Source: Devosia sp. (GTDB lineage Bacteria; Pseudomonadota; Alphaproteobacteria; Rhizobiales; Devosiaceae). From it: a stretch of DNA of 45,105 bases. The notes below the pieces were generated by a model. The model ran no database searches and was not told the DNA's origin. It worked only from the letters and a program-made list of their open reading frames with translations. This document shows, in pieces, positions 1 through 8,808 of this stretch (positions are counted from its first letter, which is position 1; each line of letters opens with the position of its first letter). The stretch is taken from assembly GCF_028290435.1 (NCBI RefSeq), contig NZ_JAQGJV010000055.1, positions 1 to 45,105 of the forward strand, given 5' to 3'. Made by a program: the position numbers and the translations under genes.

Positions 1-1
1 C

Positions 2-289
<288 letters not shown>

Positions 290-299
290 GAGCCTGCCC

Positions 300-1961
300 A
301 TGGAAGCCGACTTCGTCATCATCGGTTCGGGATCGGCCGGCGCCGCCATGGCCTCGCGCCTCAGCGAAGACGGCAAGCATTCCGTCATCGTGCTCGAATT
401 CGGCGGCACCGATGCCGGCCCGCTGATCCAGATGCCCGCCGCGCTCAGCTACCCGATGAACATGCCGCGCTACGATTGGGGCTTCGTCTCTGAGCCCGAG
501 CCCAATCTGGGCGGGCGCACCCTCGCCGTGCCGCGCGGCAAGGTCATCGGTGGCTCGTCCTCGATCAACGGCATGGTCTATGTCCGCGGCCACGCCGGCG
601 ACTACGATCATTGGGAAGCCAGCGGCGCCACTGGCTGGGGCTATGCCGATGTGGTGCCCTATTTCAAGCGCATGGAGAACTGGCATCCCGGCCCGCACGG
701 CGGCGATCCCGACCGCCGGGGCAAGTCCGGCCCGCTCCACGTCACCCGCGGCAAGCGCGACAATCCGCTGTTCAAGACCTTCGTCGAGGCCGGCAAGCAG
801 GCCGGGTTCGAGATGACCGACGATTACAATGGAGAAAAGCAGGAGGGCTTTGGCCCGATGGAGCAGACGGTCTGGCAAGGCCGCCGCTGGTCCGCCGCCA
901 ATGCCTATCTCAAGCCCGCCCGCAACCGGCAGAACCTGACCATCGTCCGCTGCTTTGCCCGCAGAATTGTCATCGAAAACAACCGCGCCACCGGCGTGGA
1001 AGTCGACCGCAATGGCGCCATTGAGATCATCACCGCCCGCCGTGAAGTCATCGTCGCTGCCTCCTCGATCAATTCACCCAAGCTGCTGCTGCTCTCCGGC
1101 ATCGGCCCCGCCGCCCAGCTCGCCGAGCATAACATCCCGCTTGTCGCTGACCGCCCCGGCGTTGGTGCGAACCTGCAGGACCATATGGAGCTCTATATCC
1201 AGCAGGCCTCCATCCAGCCGATCACGCTCTACAAATACTGGAACCTCTTCGGCAAAGCCCTGATCGGGGCGCAATGGCTATTGTTCAAGAACGGCCTCGG
1301 CGCCTCCAACCAGTTCGAAAGCGCCGCCTTTATCCGCTCCAAGGCCGGAGTCAAATACCCCGATATCCAGTTCCACTTCATCCCCATCGCCATCCGCTAC
1401 GATGGCAAGGCGGCAGCCGAAGGCCACGGCTTCCAGGCCCATGTCGGCCCCATGCGCTCGGCCTCGCGCGGCGCCGTCACGCTTCGCTCAGGGGATCCCA
1501 AAGTCGCCCCGCGCATCCAGTTCAACTACATGTCCGATGCCAAGGACTGGGCCGATTTCCGCCACTGCATCCGCATCACCCGCGAGATCTTCGGGCAAGC
1601 CGCCTTCGATCCCTATCGCGGCAAGGAAATCCTGCCCGGCGACAAATACCAGACCGACGACGAACTCGACGACCACATCCGCCGTCACGCCGAAAGCGCC
1701 TACCACCCCTGCGGCACCTGCCGGATGGGCCGCGCCGACGATCCCATGGCCGTGGTCGATCCCGAATGCCGCGTCATCGGCGTCGAGGGCCTCCGCGTCG
1801 CCGACAGCTCGATCTTCCCGCGCATTACCAATGGCAACCTCAACGGCCCCTCGATCATGGTCGGCGAAAAAGCATCGGATCATATCCTCGGCAAAACCCC
1901 ACTGCCGCCCAGCAACGACGTCCCCTGGATCAATCCCCGCTGGGAAACTTCCGATCGCTAG
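300..1961 (+). CDS. betA: choline dehydrogenase (GMC oxidoreductase)
   Basis: The 553-residue protein has the usual BetA length. It oxidises choline to betaine aldehyde using FAD, feeding the BetB reaction. The N-terminus carries the dinucleotide-binding motif [10 protein letters not shown] (about residues 9-18). GMC signature 1 ([18 protein letters not shown]) is near residue 80, and signature 2 ([15 protein letters not shown]) near residue 255. The C-terminal catalytic region has [11 protein letters not shown] (active-site His near 465) and [15 protein letters not shown] (partner Asn). AGGAG at 288-292 overlaps the betB stop and sits 7 bases before the ATG, so the start is well supported and translation is probably coupled to betB. 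Confidence 0.95.
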   Translation: MEADFVIIGSGSAGAAMASRLSEDGKHSVIVLEFGGTDAGPLIQMPAALSYPMNMPRYDWGFVSEPEPNLGGRTLAVPRGKVIGGSSSINGMVYVRGHAGDYDHWEASGATGWGYADVVPYFKRMENWHPGPHGGDPDRRGKSGPLHVTRGKRDNPLFKTFVEAGKQAGFEMTDDYNGEKQEGFGPMEQTVWQGRRWSAANAYLKPARNRQNLTIVRCFARRIVIENNRATGVEVDRNGAIEIITARREVIVAASSINSPKLLLLSGIGPAAQLAEHNIPLVADRPGVGANLQDHMELYIQQASIQPITLYKYWNLFGKALIGAQWLLFKNGLGASNQFESAAFIRSKAGVKYPDIQFHFIPIAIRYDGKAAAEGHGFQAHVGPMRSASRGAVTLRSGDPKVAPRIQFNYMSDAKDWADFRHCIRITREIFGQAAFDPYRGKEILPGDKYQTDDELDDHIRRHAESAYHPCGTCRMGRADDPMAVVDPECRVIGVEGLRVADSSIFPRITNGNLNGPSIMVGEKASDHILGKTPLPPSNDVPWINPRWETSDR

Positions 1962-2141
1962 GCCACCCAAACGGTCATGCCTGATACCGATGCCGCGGCA
2001 GCAGCGGACCGATACCGAATCCGGCGGCAGTGCCGGCATGTCGCTTTTTTGGAAGCAACGTGACGCCCGTTCAAAGCCGATTGGGGCGAGTTGCTGACAT
2101 CCCTCTGTGACGACGAAGGACAGCTTTCGGAATAAGCGACC

Positions 2142-2179
2142 TTGCTTCAAACGTCAGGAATGGGGTCAAAAGCTGCCGG
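2142..2179 (+). repeat. dispersed intergenic repeat, copy 1
   Basis: This 38-base stretch contains AATGGGGTCAAAAGCTGCCGG and matches 14533-14569 at roughly 31 of 38 positions by eye. Both copies lie in noncoding DNA in the same orientation. A shorter piece of the core, TGGGGTCAAAA, recurs at 15146-15156. This suggests a family of short dispersed intergenic repeats in this genome. Confidence 0.45.
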
Positions 2180-2318
2180 GCTGCAACACAAAAAACCGCC
2201 CTGAAAGCTACCGTCCACCTCACCGCATTTCGCCGCGCGGCCTTTCTGGTAGAGAAGATCGACACGATCGGCCATCGAGCGATACGTTGCCAAGTTACCC
2301 TCAATGATCGAGACTGCA

Positions 2319-2612
2319 TCAGTAGGTCAGGTATTCCCACCCGATCTCCGGGATAACGAGGTCATGGACATCCTCGACCGTGCCTCTCCACCATCCGTGA
2401 AGATAGTTTTGCCAAACCACGTAACGATACGTGTCTTTGGAAACTGCCGAACCGAGGAGCGCGCCAAAATCCTTCAGCGCTTTCTTTTCGTTAGTCCCCG
2501 CGCTCCAGGTCGCAAAATCCTTGCCTGTCGAGGGGGTGCCACGGACGTATTTCCAGGTCTCCGAACTCGATATCAAACTGCCGCGCGCTAGCTTTGCGAC
2601 GGCCAGGGCCAT
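2319..2612 (-). CDS. hypothetical protein, possibly a gene fragment
   Basis: A 97-codon frame on the minus strand. I do not recognise the family. The amino acid composition looks protein-like (rich in W, Y, K, G; for example SSSETWKYVRG and YVVWQNYLHGWWRG), and the same frame stays open about 30 codons upstream of the ATG with plausible sequence (SPQGFQHWADPYDQ) until a TGA near 2705. No ribosome-binding site stands out and base composition is less GC-rich than in the neighbouring genes. It may be a horizontally acquired small gene, or the 3' remainder of a longer one whose start has been lost. Confidence 0.3.
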   Translation of the reverse strand: MALAVAKLARGSLISSSETWKYVRGTPSTGKDFATWSAGTNEKKALKDFGALLGSAVSKDTYRYVVWQNYLHGWWRGTVEDVHDLVIPEIGWEYLTY

Positions 2613-3028
2613 CTGGTCGTAAGGGTCTGCCCAATGTTGAAAACCTTGAGGGGATCGCAGACGCGTCGATGTCGTAACAGTGAGCGATTTGCGGCATGCA
2701 CGCCCGTTTCAATCGATGCTTGGTCAAGGACATTCACGTTGCAACGCACGAAGTAGAGTTGCGGGCTTCCCACGGGTTGTCAGAGATCGAAACAGCGCTC
2801 TGGTATGAGGTGCAAATCTGCTCGAATTACAGGCTTCGTCGCCCAACGCATGCTGGGTCGGCTGTCCCCACCAAGAACGCTCGGACGCGCTTGGCCGAAT
2901 GGCGTTACAAGGCAACCAATACAAAATTGTTGACTCTTGGTGTCATGTTATCTTAGGGCTCGTTACGACGCAGCCAGCCATCCGGAGTTCGGTTCAGCCA
3001 GCAAAGCTTAATTCCTTTGGGGGCTTAA

Positions 3029-5383
3029 ATGATCCGACATACCACGCGCGCCAGCTCGGCGAGCGGTAGCAACGCCATGCGCAATCGCTCGCTGCGCGCA
3101 CTTTTCGGCAGCACTATCCTGGCTTCCGTCCTCTTCAGTGGCGTGACGCTTACCTTCGCGCAGAGCGCCACAACGCTGAGCACTGCGCAGGTGACCCAGC
3201 TTGAGCGACTGGTGGTCACCGCCACGCGCAGCACCAAGCGCGCACTCGACGTGCCGGCGACCATCACCGTTATCGGCAAGGATGAACTGGATAAGCGCGT
3301 CGTGCGCGACATTCAGGACCTGGTGCGGCACGAGCCTGGTGTTTCGGTGGATCGGCAGACCTCGATCACCAATCCATGGGGCCAACTGACCGGCTTTACC
3401 GTTCGCGGCATGACGGGTAATCGCGTGCAGATGCTGGTGGATGGGTCGCGCGTGCAGGAACGCATCACCGACGGCAGCCGCGATTTCGTCGACCCGTTCA
3501 ACATGCAGGCCGTCGAAATTATGCGCGGCCCGAACTCGGTGTTGATGGGCGCCGACGCGCTGGGCGGCACCGTCGCCTTCCGTACACGCGATCCCTCGGA
3601 CCTGCTCGCGGGCTCTGACAAGCCATGGGCCGTCGAGGTTCGCACGGCATTCGACAGTTTTGACAATTCGTGGCGCAAGCAGATCACCGGCGCTTACGAT
3701 TTCGGCGCGGTGCAGGTGCTGGGCAGCTTCGGGCATCTGTCATCGACCGAGCCAAAGCTGACCAATGCCGATCCCAATGGCGCCCCGTGGGCTGCATGCC
3801 CGCGTCCGGCCTATTTCCGGTGCGATGCGCTCTTCCCGGCAGACACCAGCGCCTATAATGGCCTGGTCAAGCTGGTGATCACGCCAAACGCCGATCACGA
3901 AATCAAGCTGACCGGCGAATTCTTCGATCGCAACACGATGATCCAACAAATCTGGGACTCGGGCGCTGCCGCGAGCGGTATTCCCACGAATACGGCCTAT
4001 GTCAGCAATGCCTATCCGCGCGAGCTGGATATGACGCGCTATCGCCTCGCGGTGGAGCACGACTGGCAGGTCAGTGCGCCCTGGCTGGATAGCGTCAAGT
4101 GGCAGGTCTCCTACTCGCCCCAGAAGCGCGTCACCAACAGCACGTCGTATCGCACCTATGCCAACCGGACGCAGACGGTCGCTAACCTGCGCGACTATAG
4201 CGAGCGCTTCCTCGAAGGCGACCTGCAGCTGGTTTCGTCATTCGATGCCGGCCCGACCAGTCACATGCTGACCTATGGTTTTGATGGGGACATTTCCAAC
4301 AGCGACTACATCGGCACGACCACGACCTGGCGGTCTGACGGGGTCATCGTCGCGCCAGTCGACAATGCGGGGTTCGCATTTCCCAAGGTCGAAACCGTGC
4401 GGGCCGACTTCTTCGTTCAAGACGAGATCAAGGCGTTCGACGATCGCCTGACCATCACGCCCGGCCTGCGCCTGGCCAATTACTCGATCACCCCGGATGC
4501 CGGCTATGTTGGCCTGCCGGGCTATACGCCGCATGAGGTCAACAGCACCGAGCTGATCAAGAAGCTCTCGCTGCAATATCAATTGAACGACGACTTCTCG
4601 GTCTATGCGGCCTATGGCGAAGGCTTCAAGATGCCGAACGCCCAGCAATTGTTCCAGTCGAGCGCGACCTCTGTCGCGGCGCTCAACGACACGTCGCTAA
4701 TCCCTAATCCTGACTTGTTGCCGGAATCGGTGCGCAATTATGAGGCGGGCCTGCGCGGCGAGTTTGACAATGGCTGGTTCAGCGTTTCGGGCTTTTATTC
4801 GAAGTACTCCAACTTCATTCGCGGCTTCCAGAACGTGCCCGGTTCGCCGATCAATCCGGCGACGGGGAGTGCCTTTGCGATCTGGTCCGACAACGTGGAA
4901 GCGGTGGATCTCTACGGCATCGAGGTCAGCGGCGAATATGAGTTCTATGAGAACATCTTCGCCACGGGCAGCCTCACCTGGCAGCGCGGGACCCAGCAGG
5001 TCAGCTCTACATCCGCCACGACACCGTTCGATGGCGCTGTCCCGCTAACGGCGGTGCTTGGCGTGCGGTATGAAATCCCCGAACATGGGCTTGAGCTTGA
5101 ACTGCTGACGACGCTTGCCGCCGGGCCCACCGAGCGCTCTGACCCCGCCGCCTTCAAGCCGGCCGGCTATGCGCTGCTCGACGGCTACGTGACCTGGAAG
5201 CCGACGGAAAATGTCGAAATCAACTTCGGCGTGCAGAACATCTTCGACACCGCCTACTTCCCCAACACCCTAACCGGCTACGCCGCCAACCAGACCAACG
5301 GCCCCGTGCAGGCGCAGAACCCGCTTTCGGCACAGGTCGGGCCAGGGCGCACCTTCAAGGTCGGAACCTCGGTCAAGTTCTGA
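3029..5383 (+). CDS. TonB-dependent receptor, hemin-receptor-like
   Basis: A 784-residue outer-membrane receptor that would import its ligand with TonB/ExbBD energy. A signal peptide covers residues 1-45 (hydrophobic core about 24-43, predicted cleavage after FAQ). A TonB-box-like LERLVVTATR follows near residue 58, then a plug domain (to about 175; LVDGSRVQERI, EIMRGPNSVLMGADALGG) and a beta-barrel ending in the terminal Phe typical of outer-membrane proteins. FKMP (about residue 533) and NPDL (about 562) stand where heme receptors have FRAP and NPNL. The usual His between these motifs is absent, so the ligand is uncertain. An internal ATG at 3077 would also leave a full signal peptide. The downstream HemS-like and ChaN-like genes favour heme or a related tetrapyrrole. 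Confidence 0.85.
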   Translation: MIRHTTRASSASGSNAMRNRSLRALFGSTILASVLFSGVTLTFAQSATTLSTAQVTQLERLVVTATRSTKRALDVPATITVIGKDELDKRVVRDIQDLVRHEPGVSVDRQTSITNPWGQLTGFTVRGMTGNRVQMLVDGSRVQERITDGSRDFVDPFNMQAVEIMRGPNSVLMGADALGGTVAFRTRDPSDLLAGSDKPWAVEVRTAFDSFDNSWRKQITGAYDFGAVQVLGSFGHLSSTEPKLTNADPNGAPWAACPRPAYFRCDALFPADTSAYNGLVKLVITPNADHEIKLTGEFFDRNTMIQQIWDSGAAASGIPTNTAYVSNAYPRELDMTRYRLAVEHDWQVSAPWLDSVKWQVSYSPQKRVTNSTSYRTYANRTQTVANLRDYSERFLEGDLQLVSSFDAGPTSHMLTYGFDGDISNSDYIGTTTTWRSDGVIVAPVDNAGFAFPKVETVRADFFVQDEIKAFDDRLTITPGLRLANYSITPDAGYVGLPGYTPHEVNSTELIKKLSLQYQLNDDFSVYAAYGEGFKMPNAQQLFQSSATSVAALNDTSLIPNPDLLPESVRNYEAGLRGEFDNGWFSVSGFYSKYSNFIRGFQNVPGSPINPATGSAFAIWSDNVEAVDLYGIEVSGEYEFYENIFATGSLTWQRGTQQVSSTSATTPFDGAVPLTAVLGVRYEIPEHGLELELLTTLAAGPTERSDPAAFKPAGYALLDGYVTWKPTENVEINFGVQNIFDTAYFPNTLTGYAANQTNGPVQAQNPLSAQVGPGRTFKVGTSVKF

Positions 5384-5403
5384 TCGAAGGGCCATCAAGC
5401 GGC

Positions 5404-5421
5404 AGGGCGCTTCGGCGCCCT
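5404..5421 (+). terminator. GC-rich UUCG hairpin between receptor and ABC transporter genes
   Basis: AGGGCGC, loop TTCG, GCGCCCT: a perfect 7-bp stem capped by an extra-stable tetraloop, 20 bases after the receptor stop and 23 before the next start. No U-tract follows, so it is more likely a partial terminator or an mRNA-stabilising hairpin that makes receptor levels higher than those of downstream genes than a full stop. Confidence 0.45.
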
Positions 5422-5444
5422 CTCGCCTTTCAAGGGAAGCTGTC

Positions 5445-7217
5445 GTGAAACGCATATTCGACCAGTTCTGGCGCCTGATGGCGCTGTGCCTTTCCGGGCC
5501 CGGCGCCAAGTTCGGTCTCGTCCTTTTTGCCATAGTCGTGGCGCTGGATCTTGGCGGCGTCTATGCCACGATCCGCATCGTGGAGTGGACCGGCGCCTTT
5601 TACGGGGCGCTCGAAGCCATGGATGTCAACGAGTCGATCCGCCAGGTCGGCATCTTCGGCATCATCGTGGCGCTCAATTCCGCGCGCCATCTCACCGGGC
5701 AATGGTTTCGCAAGCATCTTGAGATGCGCTGGCGCCGTTCGCTGACCGACGGGGCGATCGATATCTGGATGAGCAATCGCGCCTATTGGCATCTGGCCAA
5801 TGGTACGCGCGACCAATGGGGGGAAACGGGCAGGGGCCCGCGTGGCGTCCATATCGACAATCCTGACCAGCGCGTCGCCGAAGACTGCCGGATTTTCCTG
5901 CAACTGCTGCTGAGCGAGGCGCTCGACATGATCGGGCGGGTCGTAGGGCTCTTCTCCTATCTCATCCTGCTGTGGAGCCTGGCGTCGTTCCCGCTGTCGC
6001 TGGAGTTTATCGGCCTGCCGATCGAAATTCCCAACTACATGATCTGGGCGGCCTTCCTTTACGTGGCGCTCTCAAGCGTGCTGACCCATGTGCTGGGCTA
6101 TCCGCTCAAGGGCATCGTGATCGAACAGCAGCGCCGCGAGGCCAATTTCCGTTTCGCTCTATCGCGATTGCGCGGCAGCTTTGACGAAGTGGCGCTGAGC
6201 GACGGCGAAAAGGCCGAGCGCGCCATTTTCGCCAACCGCTTCGATGCCATCATCGGCAACTGGCGCAAGTTGGTAAACCGCGAGCTGATCCTCGGGTGCT
6301 TCACCTATCCGTTCAATCACTCGGTGCTGCGTATTCCCCTGTTTGTGGCGCTGCCGGCCTATCTCGCAGGCAATGTCGCCTTTGGCGGGCTGATGCAGCT
6401 CAGCACGGCTTTTTCCAGCGTCGTGACTTCGTTGTCCTGGTTCATCTTCTCCTATCGCGATCTGGCCGAACTGGTGGCGGCATCGTCGCGCCTCGACAAT
6501 TTCCTTGAAGCGGCCAAGCGCGCCGGCGGTACGGCAGGGGATATCGAGCATCAGCCGTCGCCCGATGGCACGCTGTCCATTGCCGGGCTGGTGCTGACGA
6601 CGCCGGAAGGCCGCGACATTCTTGGCGTTGCGGCGCTCGAGGTGCAGCCTGGTGAAGCGGTCTGGCTGCATGGCGCGTCCGGCCTGGGCAAGACCTCGTT
6701 GTTCAAGGCACTGGCGGGGCTGTGGCGACACGGCGTCGGCCAGCTGAAAACACCGACATCGAGCCGGCTGTTCCTGCCGCAAAAACCCTATTTCCCCATT
6801 GGCGATATTTATGCGGCCATCGCCTATCCCGGTCAGGTCGCCGACTTCGAGCCAGCGGCTCTCGATGCCGCGCTCGAGGATGTGGGCCTGGGGGATCGTC
6901 GCCAGGCCGAATTCGGCCGCTCCGACAGCAAGGTCGCCAACTCGCACGGCATGTCGGGCGGTGAATTGCAGCGGCTGGCATTGGCGCGCTTGCTGTTGCA
7001 GCGGCCGCAATGGGCGCTTCTCGATGAGCCGACCTCGGCACTGGATGGCGAGTCGGAGGCGGCGCTGTTTGCCATGCTGCGCGAAAGACTGCCGGAAACC
7101 GCCTTCGTTATTATCGCCCACCGCCCGCCCCGTGGGCTGGGCGCCGTCCGCTCCATCGACCTCAATCTGGCCGATAGCGGCTCAGAGGCCGGGTCGCCGG
7201 TTCTTGTTACCACCTGA
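5445..7217 (+). CDS. SbmA/YddA-type ABC transporter with fused ATPase
   Basis: A 590-residue half-transporter. Residues 1-340 form the membrane domain of the SbmA/BacA-like ABC family (several hydrophobic helices; conserved stretches RKHLEMRWRRSLTD, RAYWHLANG and DNPDQRVAEDCR). Residues 375-580 form the ATPase: Walker A GASGLGKTS (about 409), signature MSGGE (about 502), Walker B WALLDEPTSALD (about 522). It would act as a homodimer in the inner membrane. Relatives include E. coli YddA and M. tuberculosis Rv1819c; Rv1819c imports cobalamin and other hydrophilic solutes. It lies between a TonB receptor and a HemS-like gene where an HmuTUV-type importer is normally found, so import of the receptor's ligand is a reasonable inference, but the direction of transport cannot be read from sequence. 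Confidence 0.85.
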   Translation: MKRIFDQFWRLMALCLSGPGAKFGLVLFAIVVALDLGGVYATIRIVEWTGAFYGALEAMDVNESIRQVGIFGIIVALNSARHLTGQWFRKHLEMRWRRSLTDGAIDIWMSNRAYWHLANGTRDQWGETGRGPRGVHIDNPDQRVAEDCRIFLQLLLSEALDMIGRVVGLFSYLILLWSLASFPLSLEFIGLPIEIPNYMIWAAFLYVALSSVLTHVLGYPLKGIVIEQQRREANFRFALSRLRGSFDEVALSDGEKAERAIFANRFDAIIGNWRKLVNRELILGCFTYPFNHSVLRIPLFVALPAYLAGNVAFGGLMQLSTAFSSVVTSLSWFIFSYRDLAELVAASSRLDNFLEAAKRAGGTAGDIEHQPSPDGTLSIAGLVLTTPEGRDILGVAALEVQPGEAVWLHGASGLGKTSLFKALAGLWRHGVGQLKTPTSSRLFLPQKPYFPIGDIYAAIAYPGQVADFEPAALDAALEDVGLGDRRQAEFGRSDSKVANSHGMSGGELQRLALARLLLQRPQWALLDEPTSALDGESEAALFAMLRERLPETAFVIIAHRPPRGLGAVRSIDLNLADSGSEAGSPVLVTT

Positions 7218-7232
7218 TAGTTGAGAGCAGAC

Positions 7233-7952
7233 ATGACCCATCGTCGCGAACACCTTGCCGTGCCCCCCGCATCCGTCATTCGGGCACTGCCGGCCATCGG
7301 CAAGCTGATGATTACCGCCAAGCGCGCGGGTGCCACCCACGAGCGCATCGGCAGCATCGAGGCCGTGACGATCGAGGATGGTTGGCTGGTCTGTTCCGGC
7401 GCCGAGCATGATAGCCGCATCGATGCTTCGCAGATCGCCACGGTGATCGTCGACCGCACCAGCATCATGGGCGACCAGGCCTATCCACGCATCGACTTCA
7501 TCGATGGGGCGGGTGAGGCGCTGTTCAGCGTCGTCGGGTTTGGCGGGCTGGCTCCGTTCGACGCGGCCCTGGTCGAGTTCGGTGCCGGCGAGCCTTTGCC
7601 GGAAAAGCCGAGCGAACCGCGGGGCGAGCGGCCCGAGGTCGATCCGGCCGATCCGGGCGCTCGTCCGTTCAACCTGGCCAAGGATACCAGCGCCGCCGTT
7701 TCCATCAGTTTCAGCCGCAAGGGTTTCTGGCAGAATTGGACGGGCCAGGTTGAAAAGGTCAATCCAGCCATGGGCTTCATCAATGTCATGCGGCCCGATT
7801 TTCACCTGCACTTGAGAGCCAATACCGTCGCGGACTGGCGGCGCACCACGACGGCGGGCGGCGTTACCATTGATGAGGCGCTCGACGGTGCCGGCGAGCC
7901 GACCGGGCTTGTGGTGCGTGGCCTGGAAACAGCTGCGGTGCCGGCGGAATGA
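7233..7952 (+). CDS. compact HemS/ChuS-like heme-utilisation protein
   Basis: A 239-residue cytoplasmic protein resembling a shortened HemS/HmuS/ChuS. The first half has RALPAIGKLMITAKRAGATHERIG, matching the family's N-terminal repeat including a candidate heme-contact His in THERIG. The second half has GFWQNWTGQVEKV and NVMRPDFHLHLRANTVADW, matching the C-terminal repeat (family pattern NVLDPxFNLHLRE). Usual members have about 340 residues, so both repeats are trimmed; the His found in the second repeat's IHTGP motif is Trp-Thr here. Members bind heme and some degrade it. The ATG at 7233 has GAGAG 5 bases upstream and is preferred to an in-frame TTG at 7221. Its stop overlaps the next start. 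Confidence 0.72.
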   Translation: MTHRREHLAVPPASVIRALPAIGKLMITAKRAGATHERIGSIEAVTIEDGWLVCSGAEHDSRIDASQIATVIVDRTSIMGDQAYPRIDFIDGAGEALFSVVGFGGLAPFDAALVEFGAGEPLPEKPSEPRGERPEVDPADPGARPFNLAKDTSAAVSISFSRKGFWQNWTGQVEKVNPAMGFINVMRPDFHLHLRANTVADWRRTTTAGGVTIDEALDGAGEPTGLVVRGLETAAVPAE

Positions 7953-8797
7953 CTTCAGGGATGGTGCATGACGCGGGGAGCTGGATCGAGCCGGCCACCA
8001 ATTCCATCGTGACGCATGGCGATCTTCTGGCCCGCATGGCGCGACAGCAGGTCGTGCTGCTGGGGGAAACGCACGACCGCTACGACATCCACCGCTGGCA
8101 GATGCATGTCTGCGCTGGCCTGCTTGCGCTCCGGCAGGATATCGCCGTCGGCTTCGAGATGTTTCCCCGACGCGTCCAGCCCGTGCTGGATCGCTGGGTG
8201 GCCGGGGAACTCGACGCGACGACCTTCCTGCTCGAGAGCGAGTGGGATCGCGTCTGGCGCTTCGATCCGGCGCTCTATCTGCCGATCTTCGAATTCTGCC
8301 GCCAGTTCCGGCTGCCCATGCTGGCGCTGAACTGTGAACGTCCGCTGGTGGCGCGCGTGGGCAAGGAGGGCTGGGACGCCATCCCTGTCGATGAGCGGGA
8401 TGGCCTGACTCCGGCAAAGCCGGCAAGCGCCGCGCATCGCCGACACCTGTTCACCCTTACCGGCGGTGCGCGACCGGATCGCGACGCCAAGAGCGGCGAC
8501 GACCCGGCCTTCGATCGTTTCGTTCGCGCACAGCAGACCTGGGACCGCGCCTTTGCCTGCAATATTGCGCGGTTCGTCGATCGTCCGAACCCGCCGCTCG
8601 TCGTGGGCATTATCGGGCGTGGCCATATGGAACATGGTCATGGCACCCCGTTTCAGCTGGACGATCTGGGCATCAGCCGATGCGCGGTGCTGCTCCCGTC
8701 GGACACGGAGCATGCCGCTGATCAGCCGGACCTGGCCGATGCCGTTTTTCGTCTTCCCGGGCCGCCCGAGCGGGCAGGGCCTCTCGCCTCACCTTGA
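7949..8797 (+). CDS. ChaN-like heme-binding protein
   Basis: A 282-residue protein of the ChaN (haem-binding uptake, Tiki) family. VVLLGETHDRYDIHRWQ near residue 35 and VVGIIGRGHMEHGHG near residue 220 are the two conserved blocks; their His and Glu residues form the family's active or binding face. The segment IAVGFEMFPRRVQPVLDRW between them is also conserved. Campylobacter ChaN binds heme and is iron-regulated. No signal peptide or lipobox is visible at the N-terminus, so this member may be cytoplasmic, unlike the lipoprotein forms. ATGA overlap with the HemS-like gene indicates translational coupling and a shared job. Confidence 0.8.
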   Translation: MTSGMVHDAGSWIEPATNSIVTHGDLLARMARQQVVLLGETHDRYDIHRWQMHVCAGLLALRQDIAVGFEMFPRRVQPVLDRWVAGELDATTFLLESEWDRVWRFDPALYLPIFEFCRQFRLPMLALNCERPLVARVGKEGWDAIPVDERDGLTPAKPASAAHRRHLFTLTGGARPDRDAKSGDDPAFDRFVRAQQTWDRAFACNIARFVDRPNPPLVVGIIGRGHMEHGHGTPFQLDDLGISRCAVLLPSDTEHAADQPDLADAVFRLPGPPERAGPLASP

Positions 8798-8808
8798 AAG
8801 TCACCATC

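Larger units (their letters stand above)
1962..3028. other. gene-poor interval between betA and the TonB receptor
   Basis: About 1.07 kb without a recognisable gene. It holds one copy of a dispersed repeat (2142-2179) and one doubtful minus-strand frame (2319-2612). The last 130 bases are visibly more AT-rich. A TTGACT at 2930-2935 is followed by TTATCT at 2948-2953, but the 12-base spacing is too short for a normal sigma-70 promoter, so none is called. No convincing iron-regulator (Fur, Irr or RirA) box was found ahead of the receptor gene. Confidence 0.6.

Noticed and set aside
2930..2953. TTGACT and TTATCT as a promoter for the TonB receptor
   Set aside because: The spacing of 12 bases is too short for a sigma-70 promoter.
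6159..7121. 320-codon open frame antisense to the ABC transporter
   Set aside because: A shadow of the high-GC coding strand; the plus strand has all ABC motifs.
7182..8426. 414-codon open frame antisense to the HemS-like and ChaN-like genes
   Set aside because: Arg/Pro/Ser-rich low-information sequence typical of antisense frames in GC-rich DNA.
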